Part shown: positions 51,961 to 63,801 of the stretch, piece by piece
How the letters are laid out: each line of letters begins with the position of its first letter
How positions within the stretch are numbered: position 1 is the stretch's first letter
Assembly: GCF_020085105.1 (NCBI RefSeq)
Contig: NC_058057.1
Span: 23,881,082 to 23,945,081, forward strand
Source of the DNA: Siniperca chuatsi
Taxonomy: Eukaryota > Chordata > Actinopteri > Centrarchiformes > Sinipercidae
DNA: 64,000 nucleotides
Direction of reading: 5' to 3'
Made by a program: the position numbers and the translations under genes
The notes under the pieces: generated by a model
Databases searched by the model: none
What the model was told of the DNA's origin: nothing
What the model saw: the letters and a program-made list of their open reading frames with translations, nothing else

Positions 51961-53465
51961 TCCCAGGACCTTTGTTGTTTTAATTATAGGGTCTTTAACT
52001 GTCTTGCCCCATAAACTTTTATTTTACATCATCTGCTGGAGTATAAACTGCTCCATAAAAGAGGCATGAGACAGGAGTTGATGGTACAAATACGTCTCTT
52101 AAATAAACTGTGTTAACTTATTGTCCTGATAGCAACTGAGCTAACTAGCTAGCTCTGAGAGTGACGAACTAACGCTAGCATGTTCCCAGATGGCTAGCAT
52201 GCTAGTTCGCCAGCTACAGTAGTTGGCCAGCCCTCTGAGTAGTCACTGCATCACCAAGCCTATAGTACGACATATATCACAAAGATGCTTGGATATACTT
52301 CGCTGTGCCATGTTCTGGTGTGACCAGGCCTGTCTGTCATTTTTATTTGAGTGAGCTCTTAGTAGGCTAAATTCATTGTTGTTTTGATATGTACAGAGGA
52401 TTTGTTGATAAAAACAAAAAGATAAATGATGATTCTGGTGTTATTTTAAGTATAAAAACCTATAAAGTAAATGAATAATTTACATTACAGTGGCATAAAA
52501 ACAGTTCCATGCACAGGTTGGATGCTTCACTGATATAACAGATACTGATATCTGAGATCTTAACTTGTTGAAAAGAAAGTCTTATTTACGTTGCATACCT
52601 CCCTGAAAATGTTGCAACATGACAATGTTGTTTGGTACTTCTAATTACACTGTTGACAGAATTGTTTTGTGAATATTGTTTGAACCTAATATTCCTATAT
52701 TGAAGTCAATTATTGAACCCCATCTTCCGATCATTACTGTAGGTATCAGTCTTGTGAAATGTTCATGGACAGGAAAAACACAGACATTTCACTTAACTTT
52801 CTGTTTAATACCAGGCCTGGTCTTAACAGCCCACACACACATACTTTGTGTATATGTGTGTGTTTGTTGTGCATGCCTGTGTGTCTACTTACCTGCCTAC
52901 CTGTCTGTCTGTGGTTGAATAAAGGCGTATTCTGTATTTCTGTATTGTCGTCTCCCTCTTCTCTGACCTTCTATTGTGAGTTGCTTGGAGACTGACAGAA
53001 AAGAAGCGCTGTCCAACCCTTCATATACTTCCCTCTCTCCCCTCCTCCATGCAACCATCCATCCATCATCCATCCCCTCTGTTTACCTCCATTTCTCAAA
53101 CCCTTTACCCCCTCATGTCTCTCTGTCTTTGTTTCTTTTCCCTTCAGACATCAAACATGCTCTCACTGTCTTCTAGTATTCACAGCACCCAGTCATCCTC
53201 CCATACAATGTTGGAGGTGTCTGGGTAATAGGGTGTGCACACACACAGACAGACACACACACACCCTTTATTCACAGCTTTTCATTGTCCCCCAGTCTCT
53301 CATTCACATAGTACCAGACATTGGCCTTGGAATAGATGCATGTTAGACACTCTTTGCCCTGTAAAACATTTTATTTCTACCATCTGCCTCTATGTGTGCC
53401 TACATGTGTTTATGAACATGCAACAATCACTTAAATTGAGTTTATACAACTAAAAATTTAATTGA
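51961..53465. other. Non-coding stretch with short microsatellites
   Basis: Contains CA/TG runs near 52,833-52,866 and 53,235-53,264 and a CT-rich low-complexity area at 52,950-53,150. No gene is supported. Confidence 0.5.
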
Positions 53466-54430
53466 TCAACCCCCCAGCTGAGTGCCCATCAGCATTTGTA
53501 TACCAATACAAGCACCAGCCATGGCGCGATTTGATTGATTCCCATTTGTCTGTTGTCTGTTTTGCACCTGTGTTGCTGGGAATGAATGGGAGGAATATGT
53601 CACATAGTGATCTTTCTCCTCTTAACAAGCCAATTTATCAGGTGGCTCCTAGGTCATTGGTGAACGTGGGTCTTTTCATTACCTAGCCCCTCCCTCTTTA
53701 TCTGCCAATTCAAAGGAAACCGTCAACAGAAAAAAAAACAAGAATAAGAAAACCTTCCTTATCACAAAGAAAGGAGTGAATGACAAGAAAGGCAACGCTC
53801 CTTTTCTTCAAAGCTGGACAATGGAAAGAGGGTGAAGATGATTCGTCTTAATTAAGGAGCGGGGAAGATATGGCTAACAAGAGGATTCTAATTAAGAGCA
53901 TCCTGCAGGGTGACGAGGTGATGCTGAGAAGCGAGATTCAGGAGGGATACAAAACAAAAACGTTTTCAGTTTAGCATCCAAGACTGCAGAAAGGAGCAAA
54001 ACTGAAATGCAAGAAATGTTCATCAAATGCTTTGCCTTTGCCTTGCATAATTACCAGTTTTGTGCCATTTGAATGTCTGGATGACTTCTTAGCGCCGGCT
54101 TCCAGAGCCGGACTCCTGGGTGATGGAATATATTTCCCCAATAAGTGTTGAGCCTGTTTCTTCTCCCGCCGAGCCCCAGAGCCTGACACCTGGTAACAAG
54201 AATGTAGCTGCTGCCCCTTCTGCCTTTATCCTTGAGCCCCATTCAGCTAATCAGTGACAGGTTAGATAGAGAGGTATGAAAGCAAGAAAAGACAGGGGTG
54301 GGTTGAGGAGATGTAGAGCAGGATGGATAATTAAAATGATATGTGCTGTAATCATAATTCTATAAAAGAGCATCCTAATTAGCCTGCTTGGTTAATGTAT
54401 TCACAGTGGATTGTCTTATCTGGTTTCCCT
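53466..54430. promoter_or_regulatory. Candidate regulatory block in the gene desert
   Basis: About 1 kb of non-repetitive, compositionally balanced sequence. It has motifs such as TTTGATTGATTCCCATTTGT, CTTAATTAAGGAGCGGGGAA, CTAATTAAGAGCATCCTGCA and GAGCATCCTAATTAGCCTGC. The AAGAGCATCCT(GC/AA) core appears twice. No frame or splice signal supports coding. Enhancer function is a guess. Confidence 0.3.
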
Positions 54431-54469
54431 CTTGCTGTAACAGGTTATAGTTATATAGATGTCACTTAA

Positions 54470-54640
54470 TGATAATAATTATAGCACTTTTAAAAAATAA
54501 AATTACAAAGTGATTTGGACAAAAATAAAGCATTTAAAGTCAGATAAAAGAATACAAGCTAAAATAGTAAAATTATAAAAAAAAATCACAACACAAAGAG
54601 ATAAAAACAAAATATTAAAACACAGTCCAGTAAAGTAAAA
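54470..54640 (-). mobile_element. Possible L2-like LINE tail (decayed)
   Basis: GATAATAATTATAGCACTTT followed by ATTACAAAGTGATTTGG resembles the inverted L2 3' hairpin seen at 925 and 37,740. Identity is low. Confidence 0.4.
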
Positions 54641-54809
54641 TAGAGTAGAAAATAATATATTTTTGTAACAGTGACACATTTTCATCGTTTTGGTTCTGTA
54701 CTCCAGCACATATATTTGAAATGAAGCAATGACTGTGAGGTTTAAGTGCCGACTTTCATATTTAAGTGTGTTTGACAGGTGTTCACATCCATACTGGGTG
54801 AACAGTGTA

Positions 54810-55040
54810 GGACTTAATCGATTAATCATTTTGTGTCATTTTAAAAGCAAAAATGACAAACATTCTCTGGTTCCAGCTTCTCAAATGTCAGGATATGATG
54901 CATTTCTTTGTCATATATGATAGTAAACTGAATATCTTTGGGTTCTGGACTGTTAGTCAAATAAAACAAGCAATCTGAAAACATCAGCTTGGGCAATTTT
55001 ATCGAGCATTTGTTTTGATTGTTAGTTGCAGCCCTACTTT
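54810..55040. repeat. Dispersed repeat, copy 3 of 3 (best preserved)
   Basis: Blocks run ACTTAATCGATTAATCATTT, AAAATGACAAACATTCTCTG, GGTTCCAGCTTCTCAAATGT, CATATATGATAGTAAACTGA and TTGTTAGTTGCAGCCCTA. Copies 1 and 2 carry the same order in decayed or shortened form. Confidence 0.75.
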
Positions 55041-55195
55041 CAAGGGTGAAGACCAGACGTCTGGAGGTCAAACACTTCAGACAGTTATTGACACCAAATA
55101 TTATATGTACATATATGTACACAGTATATTATAATCAATATTTTTTATAACATATCAAATGACAATATGAAAATAATGTGACGATGTGAAAGGGG

Positions 55196-55320
55196 TTGCT
55201 CATAGTGATGAAACTACAGAGAATTATCACCTGAATCTGCAGCTCCCCTCGGCTTTTCAGAGCTTTATAGTTTATAGCTTAGTGTTTAGCTGTCCGGCTC
55301 ACAACTTTACTTAATAAAAA
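55196..55320. repeat. Dispersed repeat R3, copy 2
   Basis: Matches 45,347-45,500 through AGAGAATTATCACCTGAATC, TGCAGCTCCCCTCGGCTTTT and TTTAGCTGTCCGGCTCACAA. It is shorter than copy 1. Confidence 0.7.
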
Positions 55321-55512
55321 CACAAATGTTAACTGCAGCTTTGTGAAAGAACAGGAACTCCCGCATGAAAGTCAAGACACACTGCATGCTCATCCACCAT
55401 CCTAACCTCCACATGTTGCTTGCTGCCTACTTCCTGCACTGGCACTGAGTGTTGACACTGGATGTAAATTTTAAGGTGCAAAGTCGTCCAATATGATACT
55501 CTGCTGAAAAGT

Positions 55513-56710
55513 CATGGATGGAGGAAGTATTCAAATCCTTAAATTAAGTAAAAGTACTAATACCACACTATGAAAATACTCCACTACAAGTAAAAGTCCT
55601 GCATTTAAAACCTCACTTAAGTAAAAGTATGTGAGTATTATCAGCAAAAAGTGCTTAATGTTTCAAAAGTAAAAGTATTCATTATGTAGAAAAATGGTCC
55701 CTGTCAATATTTTACTATTCTATAAGATGTTTCTGGATTAACAATGCTGCTGCATTAATGTGTATGTTGCATTTTACTGCTGTAGATGTTTAAGGTTGAG
55801 CTGATTTTAACTACTTTATATACTGATGAGTAGTTTAATCTACAGCAATGCATCATATTCTATAAGATCATTATATGTTTGTATTATATGTTAACCACGT
55901 ATCTTTAAAAAGTCAACTTTTCATGAGCTCAGAAAAACAGCCCTGTTTTCAGCTTGGATTTCAAGCTAATCCAATGGGGGTTTATTTAGTTTAAAGGAGC
56001 AGCGTGGAGGATTTAGTGGCATCTAGTGGTGAAATTGCAGATTGCAACCATTTGAATCCTGCTCGCATCACCCTCCCCTTCCAAGCTTGTAGGAGAAACC
56101 ACGGTGACCGCGAAACTCGCGGAAAACGCGAACAGCCCTATCTAAAGCCAGTGATTGGTTTGTCCATTCTGGGCTACTGTAGAAACATGGCGGTGCAACA
56201 TGGCGGTGCGACATGGCGGCCTCCGTGGAAGGGAACCCGATCCCTCTGTAGATAAAAACAACTTATGCTAAGGTAATGAAAACTCAGCAATTCTTATTTT
56301 CAGGTGATTGTACACTAATGAAAACATACTTATGAATATTATATTCTGCCATATTCTGCCAATAGATCATCCTACATCTTACACACTGGTCCTTTAAGAA
56401 ATAGGAGAATTTTCTCAACGCATAAAGGAACATTTAATCCTTCAGTTTATCAGAAAAATTCAAATCAGCAAATTTGGAGATACATTTTTTTCACTGGACA
56501 GGAAGAGTATGAAAAACTGTAATCTGAAAAGTAATTTGTAATTAAAGCCGTCAAATGTAGTGGAGTAAAAAGTACAATATTTGTCTCTGAGATGTAGTGG
56601 AGTAGGAGTGTGAAGTTGCATAAAATGGAAGTACTTGAGTACAAATTCAAGGTACTTGTACTTTACATAAGTACAATACGCTAAATGTACTTTGTTACAT
56701 TCCACCACTA
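55513..56710 (+). mobile_element. hAT-like dispersed repeat, copy B (both ends present)
   Basis: Left end TGGATGGAGGAAGTATTCAA, right end TTGTTACATTCCACCACTA. The body follows copy A block by block, then continues into GGTACTTGTACTTTACATAA near the right end. About 800 bp belong to the element itself and about 400 bp to a second element nested at 55,995-56,393. It has no transposase frame. A perfect 8-bp duplication could not be confirmed. Confidence 0.75.
55995..56393. mobile_element. Nested MITE with TTAA target duplication
   Basis: TTAA at 55,991-55,994 and 56,394-56,397 brackets ends AGGAGCAGCGTGGAGGAT and the inverse of AGGACCAGTGTGTAAGAT. Copy A of the host repeat has the empty site with a single TTAA. 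The interior is rich in ACATGGCGG motifs and has no useful frame. TTAA duplication is typical of piggyBac-group insertion, but the ends do not begin with the usual CCY, so the superfamily is open. Confidence 0.8.
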
Positions 56711-57290
56711 AAAATGTGATAGAATACAGAGTCAGAATAATGAAAAAAGATATCCGACAGCTCCGTACTTGTGAAATCTGTCCTTGTACTGTAGCTGTGA
56801 GTCTGTTCATTTCTTCCCATCCACCGTCTCACAAAAAAGAAAATATGTGAAAAGGAACTGTGAAATATACTGTACAGTACAGGGTATGAACACATGTGAA
56901 CATCTGCACTGTCTCATACAGCTTAAGCTGGGAACAAAGTAGAGTACTTCCAAAGGGTCAGTCCACCCAAAGCATACATATAAAACAAAACAATTTCTGA
57001 CTTGCACCTTGTGCAGATTCTTCAGTTTTATCTGCCGATACGGGTAACTTGTCATTTTACTTATGCTGCTTAAAGTAGTGAAAAAGATGGCATTGAACAG
57101 GTTTTTTTTTTTTTTTTTTTTTACATTTTTTAGCTGCTTTCCACAAAGAAATAGTCCTCATGGAAATGTGTTCAGTGGATGAATGACTTTGGACTTTGAA
57201 TGTTTGAATGTTTTTGTAACAATTTTCATTATAAAAATTAAAGCATTAATGGGCCAAAACTGCACTAAAGCAAACAACCATTGATCTCCC
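56711..57290. other. Non-coding stretch with a poly(T) run
   Basis: A T run of about 20 lies at 57,102-57,122. No other feature was recognised. Confidence 0.5.
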
Positions 57291-57325
57291 CCCTGTTTCC
57301 CTGTAAACCTTCACATGACCTCAGG

Positions 57326-57329
<4 letters not shown>

Positions 57330-57357
<28 letters not shown>

Positions 57358-57400
57358 ACACACACATACACGCAAGCAAACACACACGAATACACACAAA
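57330..57400. repeat. (CT)n(CA)n microsatellite
   Basis: CT units pass into imperfect CA units. Confidence 0.9.
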
Positions 57401-57486
57401 CAGCTCTCCTACATCCTCCACTTCCTTGTTCCTCCCATGTTCCTCAGCTGCCCTACTAAGGTTTCAGTACTGCTTCTAACTTGGTG

Positions 57487-57492
57487 CCTGTC

Positions 57493-57543
<51 letters not shown>

Positions 57544-57568
57544 TACACACACACACACACACACAGAG
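57487..57568. repeat. (CT)n(CA)n compound microsatellite
   Basis: A long CT run followed by ACACAC units. A second block of the same design lies at 57,675-57,737. Confidence 0.95.
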
Positions 57569-57674
57569 GGCTAGATTTCAGGGACATTTCTAACTTGGGT
57601 ACACGAGAGATGAGGGCAGCCACATGACTCGTGATTCATGAGGACGCTCATAGAGCTGTCACACTGGAGGCAGG

Positions 57675-57676
57675 TG

Positions 57677-57737
<61 letters not shown>
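57675..57737. repeat. (CT)n(CA)n compound microsatellite, second block
   Basis: GTCTCTCTCTCTC followed by an uninterrupted CA run of about 22 units. Confidence 0.95.
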
Positions 57738-57739
<2 letters not shown>

Positions 57740-57839
57740 TAGAGAAAAGGGGAGTCTGACCTCATCCCTAAACACTGCAAGATGGTGGTCGGATGGCTGG
57801 CAGAAGAGTCTTGTTGCCAGTCACAGGACCTAAGCTTCC

Positions 57840-58065
57840 ACACACACTTGTTTCCATCACTTCAGAGGACATTACATTGACTTACATTCATTTCTAACCC
57901 TAACATTACTCCCCTGACCCTAACCTAAACCTAAACCAAGTCTTCACCCTAAAAGTTAATGATTTACATTATGGGGACTTGCATTCTGTCCCCAAAAGGA
58001 TGGCGAGTCCCCACAATGTGACTGTGTAAACAGATTTATGTCCACACACATACACACACACGCTG
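57840..58065. repeat. Dispersed teleost repeat with GGGGACTTG / GTCCCCA motifs
   Basis: Blocks CAGAGGACATTACATTGACT, CCTAACCTAAACCTAAACCA, TTATGGGGACTTGCATTCTG and GAGTCCCCACAATGTGACTG follow the order of a repeat common in fish genomes. A small CA run ends it. The CCTAA stretch is part of the repeat and not a telomere. Confidence 0.6.
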
Positions 58066-58985
58066 ACATAGAAAGTCTTTTCTACATAGTGAGTTGAAAC
58101 CTGATCGAGCTGGCGAAGCTACAATATCATATTAAAAGTTATGACTTGTCCTGCTGATAGATGGCTCCTCGGCGGTGTTGGCCACTTTCCTCTGTCTCCG
58201 AATTTGTTTCTGATTCCAGGACAATTTACTTACTGGCACCCATCAGCGCCCATAGGTGCAGTTACTGTTACTGTTACAACTTTCACTGCTACAGACACAC
58301 GGAGGTCGAAAAAATTCTCTTTGACAATCAATTGCCAGGTAATAGAAAAAAACTGCAGTGATTTGACCTACGTTACATGCATGAAAACCCTTACATTTAT
58401 TGTTCTTGACACCGGGTAAACCGCTTTTCTTACTTAAAATCTTTACGCAGGAAGTGATGCATTTCATATTTTAAATGAACAGAAGAAAAATCAAGCTGTT
58501 AGCATGAGTAGAAAATGGCTTACAAAGCTGAACAAACAAATCATTTTGCATCTTGGAGACAAAATGTATTTAAGATGACATTGCACTTGGCACCAAAGAT
58601 AACTAAATTTGAAATAGTAATAAACAAATCAAAGATTAAAAAATACATTGTAGTACCTAATTGTTGTGATTTAATTTTGCAGCAAGATCTTCAGAGGGTT
58701 CACGTCTCCGTGTTTAGTTAAAGGGATTATGTGGTTGAGGAGATTATTTATAAGCTGGTGGTCTTGATGAGCTGGAGGTGGGGTTACATAAACGAACGAG
58801 GCAGCTGGTAATAATAGAAGGAGCAGTGAAGATCCGGCAGCACTCAGTTTAGAGACAAGTGGCTCCAAAAAAAAAAGAATGACATGTAACGTTTGAAATT
58901 ATGTTATTTTCTTCAACTTTAATTGATTTTATTTTTATTTCTATTGTGTTTAAATTTATTTTTGTTTTAATGTATGTAAAGCTCT
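58066..58985. other. Non-coding stretch
   Basis: No recognised gene or repeat. Overlapping short frames on both strands near 58,140-58,470 lack motifs. Confidence 0.5.
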
Positions 58986-59009
58986 TTGAACGGCCTTTGT
59001 GTTTGAAAT

Positions 59010-59272
59010 AATCAACTCATCTCAACTTAACTTACTTAGCTCAATTTAACCTAATTCAACTTAACTTAAATAAACTTTTAAAATTCATTTAGCTCAACTC
59101 ACTTCAAAACAACTCAGTTTACTCACTTTAATTCACTTTAATCTAACTAAACATACAGTAACTTACTTAACTCAATTTAAACTAACTCAACTAAACTTAA
59201 GACAATATAACTAACTTATTCAGTTCATCGGTTGAACTCACCTTAACTTAACTTAACTAAACATACTAACTT
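59010..59272. repeat. Degenerate AACTTA/AACTCA minisatellite
   Basis: About 260 bases are built from irregular AACTTA, AACTCA and TTTAACT units, for example ATCTCAACTTAACTTACTTA. The array is old and heterogeneous. It may derive from the (CTTGA)n-type tail of the LINE fragment that follows at 59,335. Confidence 0.75.
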
Positions 59273-59334
59273 GAAATGGAAATTTTGATTCTCAAATTTG
59301 AGGCCACTCTGACTTTGGGTCATGCTAACTTTGC

Positions 59335-59520
59335 AAGTCAAGTCAAGTCAATTCTATTGAAATATCACAAATCATAAATTTGCCTCAAGAGGCTTTACAA
59401 TCTGTACAGCATATGACACCCTCTGTCGATCTGGATAAGGAAAAACTCGAAAACTCAAACCCAAAAAACATTTAATGGGGAAAAAATGGATGAAACCTGC
59501 ATTCGTCACTTCCTGCGAAA
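59335..59520 (-). mobile_element. L2-like LINE 3' end on the minus strand
   Basis: GTCAAGTCAAGTCAATTCTA, then TGAAATATCACAAATCATAA, TTTGCCTCAAGAGGCTTTAC and AATCTGTACAGCATATGACA is a well-known fish LINE 3' terminus in reverse orientation. The plus-strand counterpart tail lies at 17,430-17,524. The 5' part is missing. Confidence 0.75.
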
Positions 59521-60715
59521 CAGAAATCTGGCGCATCACCGTATACTGGGGCAAGCAGCACGAGCGTCCTGAAGCTTTCCAGATACAATTAAATTTTATG
59601 AGTCATTTCAAACGCTTCTTATTAGCTAATGTAGCTAAATACATAGAGACTTCCAGCTCTGAGTTAACACAACTCTAGTTAATTGTAATCTATCCATTAC
59701 TGCGCTGCATTTTGTATTTACTATGTGTATATTGCATGTAGTATATACAGTACCTATTTCATAATATACAGTAATATTGTATATTGTAGGCTACCCCTAT
59801 CTTATGCTTAGTATTATAATATTCTTTGAACTGTACAATTTTTTTGTTCTACTCTGTAGCTGTGACACTTCAGTAAAGTTCATCTTACATCTTATTTATC
59901 TTATTCATTTGAATTTGATTCGATTGATTCGAGGAGCTGTAACTTTTTGATCACCGTCAGTAAATCAGGCTGTTGCAGCACTAAAATAGGAAAAATAGTA
60001 TAGACGAATATAAGCACAAATTAAAATATGAAATAAGCAGGAAAAAAACCCCAAGAATGATCACATAAAATAAGACGTAGCCTTGACAATAGTGAAGTTA
60101 TAGAAATGTTCTTGGCTGTCAGATTTCATGTATGTAAAATATCTGTATGTGTGGACATGCATAGATGTGTGAGGGGGAATATTTCCACAGAATTGTTCCT
60201 TCTCTCCACACAATCAAACTGATCTGGAGCAACTGAGCGTAGAGGATTCAGTGTCTCATATTCTCATGCAGAAATGAAGTGTGACAAGCCGTGAATTCCT
60301 CCCCTTGCTACAAGACTAGAATTCCTCGTTTACAGACTGCGCTGTTCACTTTTTATGGAGACGCCAATGGAGGATTTGTCTCAGGAATCCGTGTCATGCC
60401 GGACACAATCCGACGAATGTGGCACAGTTTTAACACTGCTGCTAAGGTTTCTGGGCTGAACATTCAGCCGTCTCCACATTGTGTTACATACAGTTTACAC
60501 CAACTGCTGTTAAGTCAATGTTAAGCTGTGATCATGTCAGTTATATGAACTGTGTAATGAAAGAGACAGGGGGAGAGACAGCACACTGCAGCAAACTTTA
60601 AAATGACAACTAATTGACAGTAATTCAGCACCTTGTGTTTTATTGACAGTCATACTAAATGTGTGGCCTAAATGTACTTTTTGCTTCACATTCAGTTCCT
60701 TCATCTGGAGTTTTA
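59521..60715. other. Non-coding stretch
   Basis: The portion at 60,270-60,500 is balanced in composition and unique-looking, and has a motif-free frame of 77 codons. No gene is supported. Confidence 0.45.
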
Positions 60716-60717
60716 TG

Positions 60718-60920
60718 TAAGATAAGATAAGATAGAACTTATTTATCCTGAGAGAAACTGTTGTGCAGCAGTTGCAGTACAAAGTAGGAAATAATACAAA
60801 TATAAAGAGTGCAAATATAAATTATCAATAAAGGTGCAAGTATAAAAAAAAAAAATCAATAAACAGATATCCAAAATCCACAAAATCCAAAATATACACA
60901 ATGCCAAAAATATAAAACAA
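60718..60920 (-). mobile_element. Probable LINE/SINE 3' tail with (GATAA)n end
   Basis: A GATAAGATAAGATAGAACTT run followed by ATTTATCCTGAGAGAAACTG and TGCAGCAGTTGCAGTACAAA is the inverse of a familiar fish retroposon 3' end. The rest is A-rich and decayed. Confidence 0.5.
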
Positions 60921-62200
60921 CATGTATTTATTTCCTAATGTTATTTTAAGATTAAAAGGTGGTGACTAAGATAATTTGACTTATGCAAATGTAACTTTCC
61001 TCATTTTGATTATAAATTATACATTTTTTTGTGGCTATTTCTTTTTAAAATGATTTAAAATTTTTCAAAAAGCAAAGACACCATCCTTCCTCCCCCTTCC
61101 TCAATCCCACCCCAATACCTGGGTGCATGTCGTTCAAACAATTATCACAACACAATATAGTTTAACTCAACGCTAAGGAAAGAAAAACAAACACACAAAA
61201 CAACAACGCAAACATTTGTAACGTTTGTACAGCCGTACATACGTAAATGTACACATCAACATACAGTGCATTTTTTACAGCAATGCACAAATCAGAACCT
61301 GTTCATACCAGCTGTTTGGCTTATTTCTAACTAGATACAAGAGGTTCTGTTTGAATAGTTAAAGAGCCACCTAAGGTCTATAATCAAAACCTGCCTGCTT
61401 TGTATTTACATATGTAAACTGAATACACAGCATTTGATAAGATAATTATATTTTACAAAGACATATTTTACGGAAATGTGTGGTTTGTGGCCCCTGTGGT
61501 TTCATTATTTAATTTCCCTCCATTCTAAAACTAAACATTATGCTGTTTTTTTTGCCAAGCTGCCGCTATCTTCATCACGGAGGTTTGTTTCTCTCACCTC
61601 CTACTCTTCTCACTTACTGTAAACCTTCCTGAACAATAATAACTCTTTAGCTGGGCTATAAACTATATATTTTATTTTGTTTGGAAATTAAAATGCACAG
61701 AATACTGTATGAAAAGGATATCTGCCAAAAGCCTCTCTGCTACAAACAGGAAAGCTTTCTGGGTCAAAGAAAGTAGCATTTGTAGCAAAAAAGAGGATTC
61801 ATGGAATAAATATTGAGGGAAGCTTGATGTGATGGTGAAGACTGTAACCAAGCAACAATTCATACATATTTTGGACAATTTGAAATATTGTCTCAAGCTG
61901 ACAAAACTATAAATGTTTCTGTTGCCTTTGTATGACCATAATTTATTAAATTGATATAATGCTATAAGAGCCTTTTGGTCTTTCTGTTCTCAGAAATCAT
62001 GAAGTAAAGCCAACATAAGCATACAATTCTCCTGACATGAATCAATTATTGCAATATTCTTTCAATTTTTCTAGTTTACAAGTGTCTTTTGATGTTCATA
62101 GAAAAGGAAATGTACTTCATATTTTTTCATATTTTTTGACATTTTACTTAAATTGCTGTTGAATAGAAACACAGCTCTCTAACCCTATGATCAGTGTGAT
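60921..62200. other. AT-rich non-coding stretch
   Basis: No recognised element or gene. Confidence 0.5.
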
Positions 62201-62204
62201 AACA

Positions 62205-62530
62205 GTGAAAGCCGGGAGAAGAGTTCACCGCTCTAAGCATCAAGATTCTCAAGATTCCCTGCAGCATAGCAGCCGTGCTTCGCAGTGTTTCTGCAGCTTG
62301 TTAAGAGAGGATGCCAGGCATGGTTCTGCCTGTGTATATTTTCATTTAGTCTAAATGCTTGGCACACTGGGGTGGTAAACGGAGAGGCAAGGTGGGCATA
62401 GATCGCATAGTTACTTTGCACTTGTATGTGATGAGAGAAAACATTCATTAACAGATCTAATTTACATTGCTCGGAGAGGCAGTGTGGGGCGCGTGGCGGT
62501 GCCGAGGGCCTGTGATTAACACCAACACAC
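62205..62530. promoter_or_regulatory. Candidate conserved non-coding element
   Basis: GC-richer than its surroundings and free of repeat motifs. A 99-codon minus-strand frame crosses it, but with no known domain and a biased composition. Both ends fall into AT-rich sequence. It could equally be an unrecognised exon; the evidence is weak either way. Confidence 0.25.
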
Positions 62531-63025
62531 ACACATACACAGTTGTTTGAAACAATAAATTGTTAAGATTCAAGAGTTTGTGGAGTGTTGTACCTGCGAG
62601 CACATAATACTACTGATAGTTTAACAACATTATATTTGGAATTTACAGCAGCAAACCTTGACCTGTACATTTACACTTTGTGCCCTAGGTGCTGTATGTA
62701 CCCAGGCATATCTTGTACTGTAATACACATAATATAATATAATGTAATATTACAGTAGGTACAGAGTACAGGTATTATGTCTGTATAACTTGCATCAAGT
62801 AGCCAGAAAAATGTGAAATGCCATATTTATGCTTTTATGTTTATTACAGCAACAAAATATAATTTTGTTTGTTGATAATTATTTACAAGAGAGATATTCA
62901 GGCAAAAAAGTGCAGTATTCTTTATTTATTTTAATACATCTGTGTGGAGCAGCCTTGTCATGCACATGCCGTGTATCCATTCTTGCCTACAGTATGACTT
63001 ATGCCCCCTTATTCGATGTGTGTGT

Positions 63026-63052
63026 ACACATGTGTGTGTGTGTGTGTGTGTG
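63026..63052. repeat. (TG)n microsatellite
   Basis: A short TG run immediately upstream of the GC-rich block at 63,060-63,290. Confidence 0.9.
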
Positions 63053-63059
63053 TCTGTTT

Positions 63060-63290
63060 GTCCGCTGAGCACCTCTTTTCCAAGTATGGTCACTATGAAG
63101 CAGAGCTGTCGCTTAGGGGCCTTTGGTGGAAATTAATGAGCGACAGCCAAGGGCAAAAAAGAGGAGACAGCTGGGCTTGTCAGCACCCAGAACAGGAGCA
63201 GCAGCACCCAGGGGCCGACACAGGCATGGGAGCAGAGTGAAAGGAGAGAGGACCCTCAGCATGAGGAGACATGTACCGAGGTGGTGAGTG
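63060..63290 (+). promoter_or_regulatory. GC-rich block, possible regulatory element or first exon of a downstream gene
   Basis: This block stands out from AT-rich flanks. It holds an inverted pair GCTGTCGCT (63,103-63,111) and AGCGACAGC (63,140-63,148) about 28 bases apart, and a strong donor-like GGTG|GTGAGT near 63,280. Two short frames end within it. No protein motif is present and any downstream exon would lie outside the window. Confidence 0.25.
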
Positions 63291-63801
63291 GTTTAGAACA
63301 TTTCAACACAAGATGAGCTGTATTGACCTTTGTGGGGAAACAATAAATGTTTTTCATTCTTGGAGAGAAATACATCAGAAAATACAATTTAAGATGAGAA
63401 TAATGCAAGTTTATGGTATTGATGTAAATACTTTATTATAAAACCATCAATTAAACATGCCAGGACAAAACTAAAGGGTCGCTTCACCGAAAATACAAAG
63501 AAAACATAGTAGCCGCCCCACTTAAATGGAGGTAAATGAAACATCATCTTGCATTTTGCCAAAGAAATTATCCCTATGAAAACTGTTGGACAACAGTATG
63601 TCACAATTGCACAATCAGAGGTGTTCAGTTCATGTATGAATTAATCTTTAGCGCCTTCAAACTGAGCTAGCTATACCGAATCGCTATTGTCACTGAACAA
63701 ATCAGTATCTTTTAGCATTGGAGCTCCTCACTGACTGAGAGCGTCGTTGTCAGCTCAGTGTGATTCACAACACATTACTTCCTGGATTAGACCTTTAAAT
63801 A

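Noticed and set aside
57900..57945. Telomere-like CCTAA repeats
   Set aside because: The units are irregular and sit inside a dispersed repeat; too few for an interstitial telomere.
62233..62532. 99-codon minus-strand frame as a gene
   Set aside because: No recognised domain, no splice support and a CA-repeat start; kept only as part of a candidate non-coding block.
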